Positions 1 to 6,036 of a stretch of 9,186 nucleotides of DNA are shown in pieces. The stretch spans positions 1 to 9,186 of the forward strand of contig JAAHIA010000185.1 of assembly GCA_010671975.1 (NCBI GenBank). The letters run 5' to 3'. Position 1 is the stretch's first letter. Every line of letters starts with the position of its first letter. This stretch comes from Leptolyngbya sp. SIO4C1. GTDB lineage: Bacteria; Cyanobacteriota; Cyanobacteriia; Phormidesmidales; Phormidesmidaceae. Under the pieces are notes generated by a model, which ran no database searches, was not told where the DNA came from, and saw only the letters and a list, made by a program, of their open reading frames with translations. The position numbers and the translations under genes were made by a program.

Positions 1-1
1 T

Positions 2-35
2 AAAAAAAGAGGATTTAACAGCATCCTCTTTTTTT
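2..35. terminator. Bidirectional intrinsic terminator, perfect 13-bp stem
   Basis: Bases 2-14 (A7 then GAGGAT) pair perfectly with 23-35 (ATCCTC then T7) around the 8-base loop 15-22. A GC-containing stem flanked by A7 and T7 gives a U-tract in either transcription direction. It most likely ends a gene lying left of the window. It could also stop any read-through coming leftward from the CAP gene. Confidence 0.85.
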
Positions 36-607
36 GATGAATTGAGCCGCCAGGCCGCTGCCTCAGCTGCTGAGGGGCCTTTAGAGACTGCAAACTGCCT
101 TGGCTACCTAAGTTTGGTGACCTTGCGACTCTGTCTGAAACGGCTGCTTCGCTAGCCAAACGAGACCGATACGCTTGACAGTTTATAAGTTTTGCTAAGA
201 AAAAACACAAGACTGTATCGTCAGTAAACTTTGGTTTCAGCTATCTAAAGGTGAGGTCAAGAGCGCTATAGTAATTAATGAAGCTAATAGCTTCCCTGAC
301 AGATTTCATTTACAAAGTCTAGTTGACTTTAAGGAGGTCAATCATCACTGATTCAATAGAATCTGTCTCGTCGATTGGCAGCAGTATTCGAACCAAACAT
401 TGGGATTTCTTCTAATAGAAAAAAGGGAGCTTTACAATCTATCAAACCTGTTTGTTCTGTGACGTTTAAGTGAAGCTTTGGGTTTGAATAGTCAGCTCCA
501 GATAAACGGTTTGTAGATGAAGGACTGAGCTGATGTTTGCGTAGCGGGTACTGCTGCTAATGAAAGTCTTGATTAGAGTCTTGACCATAAAGCTAAATAT
601 TTGTCAT
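36..607. other. AT-rich gene-free region
   Basis: I see no credible protein gene here. Hand counts give about 32-37% GC in the lines starting at 181, 301 and 421, against about 60% in nearby genes. It holds scattered small structures: an odd palindrome at 61-75 (CCTCAGC, T, GCTGAGG), a short hairpin at 280-294 (GAAGCT, AAT, AGCTTC), nested complementary segments between 156 and 234, and a consensus Shine-Dalgarno string AAGGAGGT at 331-338 with no start codon at a usable distance. I recognise no tRNA or known small RNA. It could be a decayed gene, the untranslated end of a neighbour outside the window, or an unrecognised non-coding RNA locus. Confidence 0.6.
565..584 (+). repeat. Short tandem-phased direct repeat AGTCTTGA
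   Basis: The octamer AGTCTTGA occurs at 565-572 and again at 577-584, a 12-base period. It lies downstream of the CAP gene. Two octamers this close could be a paired protein-binding site, but chance is also possible and no family is recognised. Confidence 0.35.
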
Positions 608-640
608 CAAAGGCTGCAGAGTTCAACCCTGCAGCCTTTG
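608..640 (-). terminator. Hairpin terminator of the CAP-domain gene
   Basis: Bases 608-619 pair perfectly with 629-640 (12 bp, CAAAGGCTGCAG on either arm) around a 9-base loop. The hairpin begins 47 bases past the stop codon of the minus-strand CAP gene, a normal place for a terminator. After the stem the minus strand continues ATGACAAATATTT, which is AT-rich but not a true U-tract, so it may be a weak terminator or a 3'-end stabilising hairpin. Confidence 0.65.
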
Positions 641-687
641 TGCTGGAGCGCTTACTGTGATTGCCTGCTGCGGCATTTTGCGCTGAG

Positions 688-2220
688 CTACGCTGTCAGT
701 GCCTGAATCTGATCGGCCTCTAGCGCACTGTTGAAGATCTTCACCTCATCAACCGTGCCGGTCAGTCCGTAGCTGTCGCCCGTAGCGGTGCCGCTGTGAA
801 AGCGCGTTTTGCCATTGATGCTGCCGACGCCCACACCGTCTGCATGTCGCCACAGCTGGGAGCCGGCCCCTCGGGCGAATTGCTCGCCGTCTAGGTATCC
901 GGTCAGCGCGCCTTGGCTGATGCGGCTGCTGCCGTCTAAGACGAGGGCAACGTGGTGCCACTGGCCAGCCTGAATGCCTTGCGTGCTGAGCCAGGTGCCT
1001 GACCAGCCGCTTTGCCTTCTCGGCCGATTCCAGCCGCCAACATAGAGCTGGTTACCTTGTAAATAAGCATTCAGTCCGCGCGAACCGCCGCCGGCCTCAA
1101 ACAAAACTTGGGGCTGGCTGCCGGTCAGGCTATCAGCCTTAAACCAAAGAGACACGGTGCGCTGCTGATAGAGGTCCATGTCGATGTCTTTGGCGCTGGC
1201 GATCGCAACCGCATCACCGCTGCCGTCTAGGGCGACGCCGCCCCCACGCTTGCCTTTGGTCCAGCGGGCGTTGCCTGTGAGCGTCCCCGCGTGACTGCTG
1301 CCCGAGCTGTCTGTGGCCGTGCGGCCAGTGGCGTCATCGAGCTTGAGGTAGGCCACAGGGCGATCGGCGGTCGGCGGGTTGGGCGGGTTAGCGGGCAGCA
1401 CCGACTGAGGCGCTGACGCTGCTTGAAAGCTGTCTGTTGCCAAGTCTAGCTTGACATTGCGATTGCCAAGCGTCACGGTCTTGGCCTGTGTCTGGTCTAG
1501 CTGCCCGTCGCCGTCGAAGTCGCCCTCGAAGCTGACTGCGTAGCTGCCTGGGGCAAGCCGCAGCTGATAACCGCCGGCGTTCATGGTTTTGGTGCTGAAG
1601 GTTTGCCCGTTGCCGGTGGCTTTGACAGTGACTTTGCCCAGCCCTTCACCGATGGTATAGAAGTCGTCGTCAGCCACCGCATCGCTGTAGACAACGCCGG
1701 TCAAAAAGGCATTGCCGCTGCGATCGCTGCCGAACAGCTGTGTCGTCATGGCCGCATTGTAGCCATTGAACCTGCCTGAGAGATTACTGATGCCAACCTC
1801 ACGGTAGCTGTCGCTGAGAATATTAGTACGATGACCAGCGCTTTTGAACAGCCCGTCCTCATTTTGCTTGACAGCGCTGTCAAAGTTTAGGCTGCCGGTG
1901 GTGCCGCGCCAGGCAATATTTTCTCCCACACGGCTCCAGCTATAGCCGGCCGCTCCGGCCCTATCCCAAGGCCGGCTGCCTTCTGCGCCCGTGTGAGAAA
2001 ACTGATTGGTATTCAGCATCCACTGGCCATGGTCGCGCGCGGCTGTAAACAGCTTGGGATTAAAGGCAAGCGGCTGTTTCGGCGTGCCTGAAATGGTGCC
2101 AGCAGCAAGGTCTTGGTTGAGCTTACCGCCAAGTAAGCGATTGGCTTCGGCTTGAGGATTTGCTCGTGTTTGATTCAGCAGCTCTAGCATGTACTGATCT
2201 TGAGCGGTTGGCTGAGCCAT
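688..2220 (-). CDS. CAP (SCP/PR-1-like) domain protein with C-terminal LamG-like domain
   Basis: This 510-residue protein is predicted to be extracellular. Residues about 9-165 form a CAP/SCP-like domain: FSH (H76), GEN (E100), GHR (H130) and YREVG (E141) match the His/Glu tetrad of the CAP cavity. Residues about 195-260 look like a small beta-sandwich with an EF-hand-like calcium loop, DFDGDGQLD (234-242). After a Pro-rich linker (about 275-288), residues 289-506 resemble a LamG/concanavalin-A-like domain, including the QWHHVALVLDG and VDEVKIFN motifs. The start is set by the Shine-Dalgarno sequence AAGGAG 8 bases upstream; an upstream in-frame ATG at 2256 lacks one. There is no Sec signal peptide, lipobox or membrane segment, and no RTX nonapeptide repeat. 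By analogy with bacterial proteins starting in a similar way, type I or another leaderless secretion route is inferred. CAP domains of bacteria have no firmly established common activity; adhesion or matrix binding through LamG is a guess. Confidence 0.85.
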   Translation of the reverse strand: MAQPTAQDQYMLELLNQTRANPQAEANRLLGGKLNQDLAAGTISGTPKQPLAFNPKLFTAARDHGQWMLNTNQFSHTGAEGSRPWDRAGAAGYSWSRVGENIAWRGTTGSLNFDSAVKQNEDGLFKSAGHRTNILSDSYREVGISNLSGRFNGYNAAMTTQLFGSDRSGNAFLTGVVYSDAVADDDFYTIGEGLGKVTVKATGNGQTFSTKTMNAGGYQLRLAPGSYAVSFEGDFDGDGQLDQTQAKTVTLGNRNVKLDLATDSFQAASAPQSVLPANPPNPPTADRPVAYLKLDDATGRTATDSSGSSHAGTLTGNARWTKGKRGGGVALDGSGDAVAIASAKDIDMDLYQQRTVSLWFKADSLTGSQPQVLFEAGGGSRGLNAYLQGNQLYVGGWNRPRRQSGWSGTWLSTQGIQAGQWHHVALVLDGSSRISQGALTGYLDGEQFARGAGSQLWRHADGVGVGSINGKTRFHSGTATGDSYGLTGTVDEVKIFNSALEADQIQALTA

Positions 2221-2228
2221 GTCAGTTA

Positions 2229-2234
2229 CTCCTT
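2229..2234 (-). promoter_or_regulatory. Ribosome binding site that fixes the CAP gene start
   Basis: The minus strand reads AAGGAG here, 8 bases before the ATG at 2220-2218. This favours the MAQPTAQ start over the in-frame ATG 36 bases further upstream, and so supports a protein without a signal peptide. Confidence 0.7.
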
Positions 2235-2677
2235 CACTCGCATGGGTGCAAATCAATCTCTAAAAGGCTGAACTCTGCCGCCCCCTGTCCAGCTGTGAAC
2301 CGAACTGCCGTGGTAAACATTGGCAGCAAACAGCGCTCCGGCGATCAATCGCTGGAATCTTACGGCTGGCTGTAACAGAAAAAACGTGAGCGTCGCAGTC
2401 GTGCGATCGCGGCCGGTCTAACTTAAAACTGCATTAGCAACAACGTGACAGCAGTCGTTGAAAGTCACTGTACGGGCAATTCGGAACACACAGTTTCTAG
2501 CAAACCAAGCGTTAAGGCGCTTTGTGACACGCCGAGCTCATGCTAGCACCGGCAAATGAGGCCTGTGTTTGGAATTTTGATGAAGCTGCTTTACAGTTCG
2601 GCTCGATGAAAATGGCTAAACTTCAAAAAACTTCGGCATGGCAAGCCACTGAGCGATCTGGCTGAAATGGCTTAAAC
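2235..2677. other. Divergent intergenic control region
   Basis: This is most of the gap between the divergently transcribed CAP gene and the membrane-protein gene. It contains a HIP1 site (2403-2410) and an imperfect direct repeat at 2610-2623 and 2665-2679. A second weak plus-strand promoter-like pair is TTGGAA (2569-2574) and TACAGT (2592-2597) with 17-base spacing. I could not find a convincing minus-strand promoter for the CAP gene. No NtcA-type GTA-N8-TAC site was seen on reading. An antisense open frame reaching into this region from the CAP gene looks spurious. Confidence 0.5.
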
Positions 2678-2679
2678 TT
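2610..2679 (+). repeat. Imperfect direct repeat upstream of the membrane-protein gene
   Basis: AAATGGCTAAACTT at 2610-2623 recurs as AAATGGCTTAAACTT at 2665-2679, differing by one inserted T, with start points 55 bases apart. Both copies follow a GGCT four to eight bases upstream. It could be a pair of regulator sites for the downstream gene, or a small duplication. Confidence 0.4.
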
Positions 2680-2706
2680 GTGCCGCGTCAGGCGAGCTCA
2701 GATAAA
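2678..2706 (+). promoter_or_regulatory. Candidate sigma-70-type promoter for the membrane-protein gene
   Basis: TTGTGC (2678-2683) and GATAAA (2701-2706) are separated by exactly 17 bases and match the -35 and -10 consensus at 3 and 4 of 6 positions. Transcription would begin near 2713, giving a leader of about 80 bases that includes the hairpin at 2728-2760. The -35 element overlaps the second copy of the direct repeat. Confidence 0.3.
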
Positions 2707-2727
2707 ACCAACCTGCTATTGTGGCCC

Positions 2728-2760
2728 GTAGGTGCTTGGGCTGCTTGCCTGAGCACCTAC
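2728..2760 (+). promoter_or_regulatory. Strong 14-bp hairpin in the leader of the membrane-protein gene
   Basis: Bases 2728-2741 pair with 2747-2760: nine Watson-Crick pairs, two G-U wobbles, then three more Watson-Crick pairs, closing a 5-base loop (TGCTT). It ends 34 bases before the ATG at 2795. No U-tract follows (TCATCAAAAC), and no plus-strand gene ends upstream, so a plain terminator is unlikely. A leader element affecting mRNA stability, translation or attenuation, or a DNA operator, is inferred. Confidence 0.6.
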
Positions 2761-2794
2761 TCATCAAAACTTGCTGCTCGACAGCCTAGTTACT

Positions 2795-4462
2795 ATGAAA
2801 CAGCCTTCTGAACCCCGCCCTACTGCAGCGGCTCAGCTTGATGCTCAGGTCAATCGGCTCGAAGCAAAAACGCAGATCCCATCGCTGGATCAGGCTACTA
2901 AGACTAAGATTCGCGACCTCACGGCGCTGCTCAAGTCGCGACTGAGCCATCAGCAGCTAAGCGCCCGGGCACAGCAAGAGCTAGCGGCGCTGCTGAGTTT
3001 ACTGCCCAGTTTTGATCAGCGCAGTGCGCATCTAGTCGATATCTTAGATTTGAGCATTGCGATTTTGCTAGAGGCTGGTTCATCGGAGGGCTCATCACCG
3101 GAGGCAAAGCAGGCCAAGCAAAATTTGGCCTTAGTGCGTAAAACCCGTCAGCAGCTAGCGCAGAAGCTGCGCGGCTACCCCAGTCCGCTAGAGGCGATTG
3201 TCACCGGCATCGGCGGTCCCTATTATCGGCTGATATCCGGACTGAGCTGGTTTTTCTTTATTTTTGTGATCTGCCCGCTGCTGGGTGTTGGCGCTACGAT
3301 GCTGGCGCTTAACCTGCTGCCTGGCAATGAGTTTCGAGCCATTGCTGAGCTGCAGCACGATCTGCTCAAAAAGGTGAGTCAGGATCTTGGCGAACTAGAG
3401 GGCTACATCGATGAAAGCCAGCGGCAGCGCAGCGCGCTGGAGGCAAACGCGCTAGTATCCGCTCAGCTGCAGCGACAGTTGAACAGCGTTGAGATTGAGC
3501 GCCTGCCGCTGCCCAGCCTGACCTCTGCACAGCAGCAGGAATTGAAAGCAGCGGCGCAGCAGCTAGAAGACTTCGCCGCCTTGGGACAGCTGCAGGCTGG
3601 GCAAATCACACCGCTGCAGAACAGCTTGGCTCAGGCGATTGCGGCACTGCCCGAAGCATCAGAGGTGCTCGAAAATCGCTTGATTCAGCTGAAGGCTAGG
3701 CTGTCAGAGGCTGGCCCAATTAACGGTACGCTCAGGACCGATATGCAATCTATTGCTGCGCAGCTGCGCAGCGAAGCTAGCTTGGCTAACCTGCGCAGCT
3801 CGGTTGTTTTCTTTCAGCAAGAGAGTCTTGAGCTGCCAGATCAGGTCGATGACGCTGAGGCAGGATCGATTCAGCGGGCCACGGTTTTGCCTAAGCTAGA
3901 GCAGCTAAATCGCGAGATTCAGAAAACCCTAGCCGCCTTTAACCTGACCACAGCGGAGCCCTCGGCTGATGACACCGCAATACCTGAAGAAACTGTTGGT
4001 GGTGCGGCTCGAGCTGAGGCTGCTGGCACAGCCGCACCTGCTGACACCGTTCTCAATCCCAACGATTCTCTCATGGCAGAGACCAACAGTACGATTCGAG
4101 CCGTGCTGGCCAATTCGCTAGACAATAACGTCATGCTGGTGGCGCTGGTCGTCTCATTCGGGGCGCTGGGCAGCGCCGTGAGCGTGATTGTGCGATCGCA
4201 GCAATTTATTGAACAGGCTGGCCAAAAGGACCTGTTTCTAGTGGGTTTTCTACGACCGCTGGTGGGTATGGCCTTTGCCGTGTTTATCTTTGCGCTGATT
4301 GAATCTGGCATCTTTGCCAACTTAATCCGCCTCAATCAGCCTGAGGACATAGATACCACGCAGCTCTACGTTGCGATCGCCTTTATCGCCGGCTTTAGCG
4401 AGCGCCTAGTAATGAACGTCGTAACGCGCACCGAAGACACAATTACCGGTTCGTCTGATTAG
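2795..4462 (+). CDS. Four-helix membrane protein with long coiled-coil-like loop, function unknown
   Basis: I do not recognise a named family. The 555-residue protein has a helical soluble N-terminus (about 1-140), a membrane helix at about 152-175 containing WFFFIFVIC, and a 270-residue polar stretch (176-443) rich in Gln, Ala, Leu and Glu that looks coiled-coil-like. Its end (about 390-440) is low in order and rich in Ala, Thr and acidic residues. Three hydrophobic segments follow (about 445-466, 480-511, 524-541). By the positive-inside rule the N-terminus is cytoplasmic (RKTRQQLAQKLRG before helix 1), the long loop periplasmic and the C-terminus cytoplasmic. The C-terminal block with GFLRPLVG, FALIESG and AFIAGFSERLV looks like a conserved module of bacterial predicted membrane proteins. 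The ATG at 2795 is chosen; a TTG at 2771 is in frame, and neither has a clear ribosome site. The hydroxyacid dehydrogenase gene follows after 53 bases. A role as envelope sensor or scaffold would be a guess. Confidence 0.8.
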   Translation: MKQPSEPRPTAAAQLDAQVNRLEAKTQIPSLDQATKTKIRDLTALLKSRLSHQQLSARAQQELAALLSLLPSFDQRSAHLVDILDLSIAILLEAGSSEGSSPEAKQAKQNLALVRKTRQQLAQKLRGYPSPLEAIVTGIGGPYYRLISGLSWFFFIFVICPLLGVGATMLALNLLPGNEFRAIAELQHDLLKKVSQDLGELEGYIDESQRQRSALEANALVSAQLQRQLNSVEIERLPLPSLTSAQQQELKAAAQQLEDFAALGQLQAGQITPLQNSLAQAIAALPEASEVLENRLIQLKARLSEAGPINGTLRTDMQSIAAQLRSEASLANLRSSVVFFQQESLELPDQVDDAEAGSIQRATVLPKLEQLNREIQKTLAAFNLTTAEPSADDTAIPEETVGGAARAEAAGTAAPADTVLNPNDSLMAETNSTIRAVLANSLDNNVMLVALVVSFGALGSAVSVIVRSQQFIEQAGQKDLFLVGFLRPLVGMAFAVFIFALIESGIFANLIRLNQPEDIDTTQLYVAIAFIAGFSERLVMNVVTRTEDTITGSSD

Positions 4463-4472
4463 TCTGAACCGG
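4446..4472 (+). promoter_or_regulatory. Intercistronic hairpin with the stop codon in its loop
   Basis: CCGGTTC (4446-4452) pairs with GAACCGG (4466-4472). The 13-base loop contains the TAG stop (4460-4462) of the membrane-protein gene. No T-tract follows, so it is more likely an mRNA processing or stability element between co-transcribed genes than a full terminator. Confidence 0.45.
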
Positions 4473-4515
4473 CGAAGGTACCGATCGACGATAGGCTAAG
4501 AGCAGGGGAGTTATC

Positions 4516-5487
4516 ATGCGCATCTATATCACCCGAGCCATCCCAGCTGACCTGACGGCGCTGCAGGCTTTAGCTGAGGTAAACATCTGGCCGCAGCGCC
4601 TGCCGCCCTCGCAACAGGTACTGCAGGCTGAAGTTGAGAACATAGACGGACTGCTCTGCTTGCTTACCGATCCAATTGATGCAGCGCTGCTTGAGGCGGC
4701 GCCTCGACTGAAGGTGATCAGTCAGATGGCCGTTGGTTACGACAATATTGACGTGGCAGCAGCAACCGCTCGACGCATTCCGGTAGGGCATACGCCCGGC
4801 GTGCTGACCGATGCTACCGCTGACTTTACCTGGGCGCTGCTGATGGCAGCGGCGCGGCAAGTGGTCACAGGCGATCGCTTCACCCGCAGCGGCCAGTGGC
4901 AGACCTGGGAGCCGGCGCTGCTGCTCGGGCCGGATGTGGCTGGGGCAACGCTCGGCATTGTGGGGCTAGGGCGCATTGGGCAGGCAGTCGCAAAGCGAGC
5001 ACAGGGCTTCGGCATGCGCATTTTCTATCACAGCCGGCAGCCGGTAGAGGCAGCCACCGAAGCTGCACTCAATGCTGAATGGGTACCGCTAGAGCACCTG
5101 CTGCAGCGCTCTGACTTTGTGACACTGCACGTGCCGCTGACGGCCGAAACGCATCATCTAATTAGCTCGGCACAGCTGGCGCAGATGCAGCCAACCGCCA
5201 TTTTAATTAACACAGCGCGCGGTCCCATCGTCGACGCTGCTGCCCTTTACGAGGCGCTAAAAACCGAGCAGATTGCTGGGGCGGCGCTGGATGTCACAGA
5301 GCCAGAACCAATCCCGCTAGAGAGCCCGCTGCTGACGCTCGATAACTTGATTATCACGCCCCATATTGGCAGCGCCAGCCGGCAGACGCGCGAAACGATG
5401 GCTGAGATTGCGATCGCTAACCTCATAGCTGGGCTAAAGGATGAGCCGCTGCCCCACTGCGTCAACCCAATGGTCTATCAGCGCTAA
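4516..5487 (+). CDS. D-2-hydroxyacid dehydrogenase, glyoxylate/hydroxypyruvate reductase type
   Basis: This 323-residue soluble enzyme is predicted to reduce glyoxylate and/or hydroxypyruvate with NAD(P)H, linking it to photorespiratory glycolate and glycerate metabolism. The fold is typical: a split substrate domain (about 1-98 and 290-323) around a Rossmann domain with GLGRIG at 150-155. The catalytic triad is visible as R235 (in TARG), E264 (in TEPEP) and H283 (in TPHIGS). Loop residues S173-R174 after the second Rossmann strand suggest preference for NADPH over NADH, because Arg there commonly binds the 2'-phosphate. Length and the MAVGYDNID motif (71-79) fit the family. The start is supported by AGGGGAG (4504-4510), 5 bases before the ATG. 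It lies 53 bases behind the membrane-protein gene and its stop overlaps that of the convergent SnoaL-like gene. Exact substrate cannot be read from sequence; phosphoglycerate dehydrogenase is excluded by the missing C-terminal regulatory domain. Confidence 0.92.
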   Translation: MRIYITRAIPADLTALQALAEVNIWPQRLPPSQQVLQAEVENIDGLLCLLTDPIDAALLEAAPRLKVISQMAVGYDNIDVAAATARRIPVGHTPGVLTDATADFTWALLMAAARQVVTGDRFTRSGQWQTWEPALLLGPDVAGATLGIVGLGRIGQAVAKRAQGFGMRIFYHSRQPVEAATEAALNAEWVPLEHLLQRSDFVTLHVPLTAETHHLISSAQLAQMQPTAILINTARGPIVDAAALYEALKTEQIAGAALDVTEPEPIPLESPLLTLDNLIITPHIGSASRQTRETMAEIAIANLIAGLKDEPLPHCVNPMVYQR

Positions 5488-5870
5488 AGGTTAGAATCGC
5501 TGTCGATAAAGACCCACAGCCGCACAATTTTGCCGGAAGCGCCAATTTCACCGGTAAATAGCCCGTGTGAGAGGACGCCCGTGCGCTTGTCGCCCAGCCG
5601 CCAGGGTAGCCGAAACAGCCGGTGGTGCAAATCGAGATGACCCATGGCTTCGAGCGGATAGTCATACTTGCTGCGAAACTGCTCAATCAGCTGCTGCACT
5701 GCGGCAAGTCCCTGCAGCTCACCGGCATGCGGGTCAATGTAAACGCCAGTATCTTCAAAGCTTTGAGCCAGCTCAGCGGCGCGTTCGTCCGCCGTGGCCG
5801 AGTTCCAAGCGTGAAAGTAGTGGTGCAGCGTTTCGGTGATAGTGGCGGCTTGCTGAGCGCGGTTGGTCAT
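5484..5870 (-). CDS. SnoaL-like / NTF2-fold small protein
   Basis: This 128-residue protein resembles the SnoaL-like branch of the NTF2-like alpha+beta barrel superfamily. An N-terminal helix (TITETLHHYFHAWN, about 10-23) is followed by the typical YIDPHAGELQGLAAV stretch (44-58), where D46, P47 and G54 fit the family pattern. A helix (QQLIEQFRSKY) and antiparallel strands ending in KIVRLWVFID come next. Such proteins include small-molecule isomerases, hydrolases and ligand-binding proteins, so no substrate is assigned. The start at MTNRAQQ is chosen because the fold begins there. The frame stays open upstream (ATG at 5999) but adds non-conserved-looking sequence, and no Shine-Dalgarno is visible for either start. 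It lies 148 bases downstream of the phosphodiesterase gene and may share its transcript. Confidence 0.75.
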   Translation of the reverse strand: MTNRAQQAATITETLHHYFHAWNSATADERAAELAQSFEDTGVYIDPHAGELQGLAAVQQLIEQFRSKYDYPLEAMGHLDLHHRLFRLPWRLGDKRTGVLSHGLFTGEIGASGKIVRLWVFIDSDSNL

Positions 5871-6018
5871 AGGGGGAGTAGAAGATGGAGAAAGCAGGAG
5901 GAGGCCTGAGGGCAGCTGTCTCAAAGCTATCACTGATTGGAGGCGCGGCGACCGCCAATAAAGCTCGCGGCCTTTGCTCGCACAGGTACTGTCGAACATT
6001 GCCAAAGGTCTATCGAGC
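5871..6018. other. Gap between phosphodiesterase and SnoaL-like genes
   Basis: These 148 bases hold no convincing minus-strand promoter. There is weak hairpin potential at 5936-5959 (ATTGG pairing with CCAAT around GC-rich sequence). A 45-codon plus-strand frame (ATG 5885 to TAG 6022) is preceded by a purine-rich GGGGGAG six bases upstream. It fits the gap almost exactly but resembles nothing I know. Confidence 0.4.
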
Positions 6019-6036
6019 TTAGATGGGTAAGACCTT
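6005..6036 (-). promoter_or_regulatory. Hairpin around the phosphodiesterase stop codon
   Basis: AAGGTCT (6005-6011) pairs with AGACCTT (6030-6036), enclosing an 18-base loop that contains the TAA stop (6019-6021 on the plus-strand numbering). There is no T-tract, so termination is doubtful. The arrangement resembles the hairpin at 4446-4472. Confidence 0.35.

Larger units (their letters stand above)
1199..5417. repeat. Seven dispersed HIP1 octamers (GCGATCGC)
   Basis: The palindromic cyanobacterial HIP1 sequence GCGATCGC occurs at 1199-1206, 1720-1727, 2403-2410, 4192-4199, 4373-4380, 4871-4878 and 5410-5417. Six are inside genes and one is in the divergent intergenic region. About 0.14 copies are expected by chance in a window this size. 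None was found in 5418-9186. Confidence 0.9.

Noticed and set aside
175..203. TTGACA at 175-180 as a -35 promoter element
   Set aside because: No TATAAT-like hexamer lies 16-18 bases downstream; the nearest TATAAG is only three bases away, and no gene follows.
331..338. Consensus Shine-Dalgarno string AAGGAGGT in the AT-rich region
   Set aside because: No ATG, GTG or TTG lies at a workable distance downstream on the plus strand, and an in-frame stop follows soon.
355..400. tRNA-like GGTTCGAAT string on the minus strand
   Set aside because: The flanks do not form a T-arm stem, and no anticodon arm or acceptor stem could be found.
612..2282. Near-identical 17-mers in inverted orientation flanking the CAP gene (612-628 and 2266-2282, 15 of 17 matching)
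   Set aside because: A few matches of this quality are expected by chance in a window this size, there is no target-site duplication, and the left copy is part of the terminator hairpin.
2160..2375. 71-codon plus-strand open frame starting inside the CAP gene
   Set aside because: It runs antisense through the 5' end of a well-supported gene and its ribosome site, has no ribosome site of its own, and its product resembles no known protein.
3919..4335. 138-codon minus-strand frame within the membrane-protein gene
   Set aside because: It is rich in Ala, Ser, Thr and Arg in the way expected for the antisense of a GC-rich gene, and the plus-strand frame has clear membrane helices there.
4737..5068. 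Minus-strand frames inside the dehydrogenase gene
   Set aside because: They lie opposite the Rossmann domain with its intact GLGRIG motif and look like antisense shadows.
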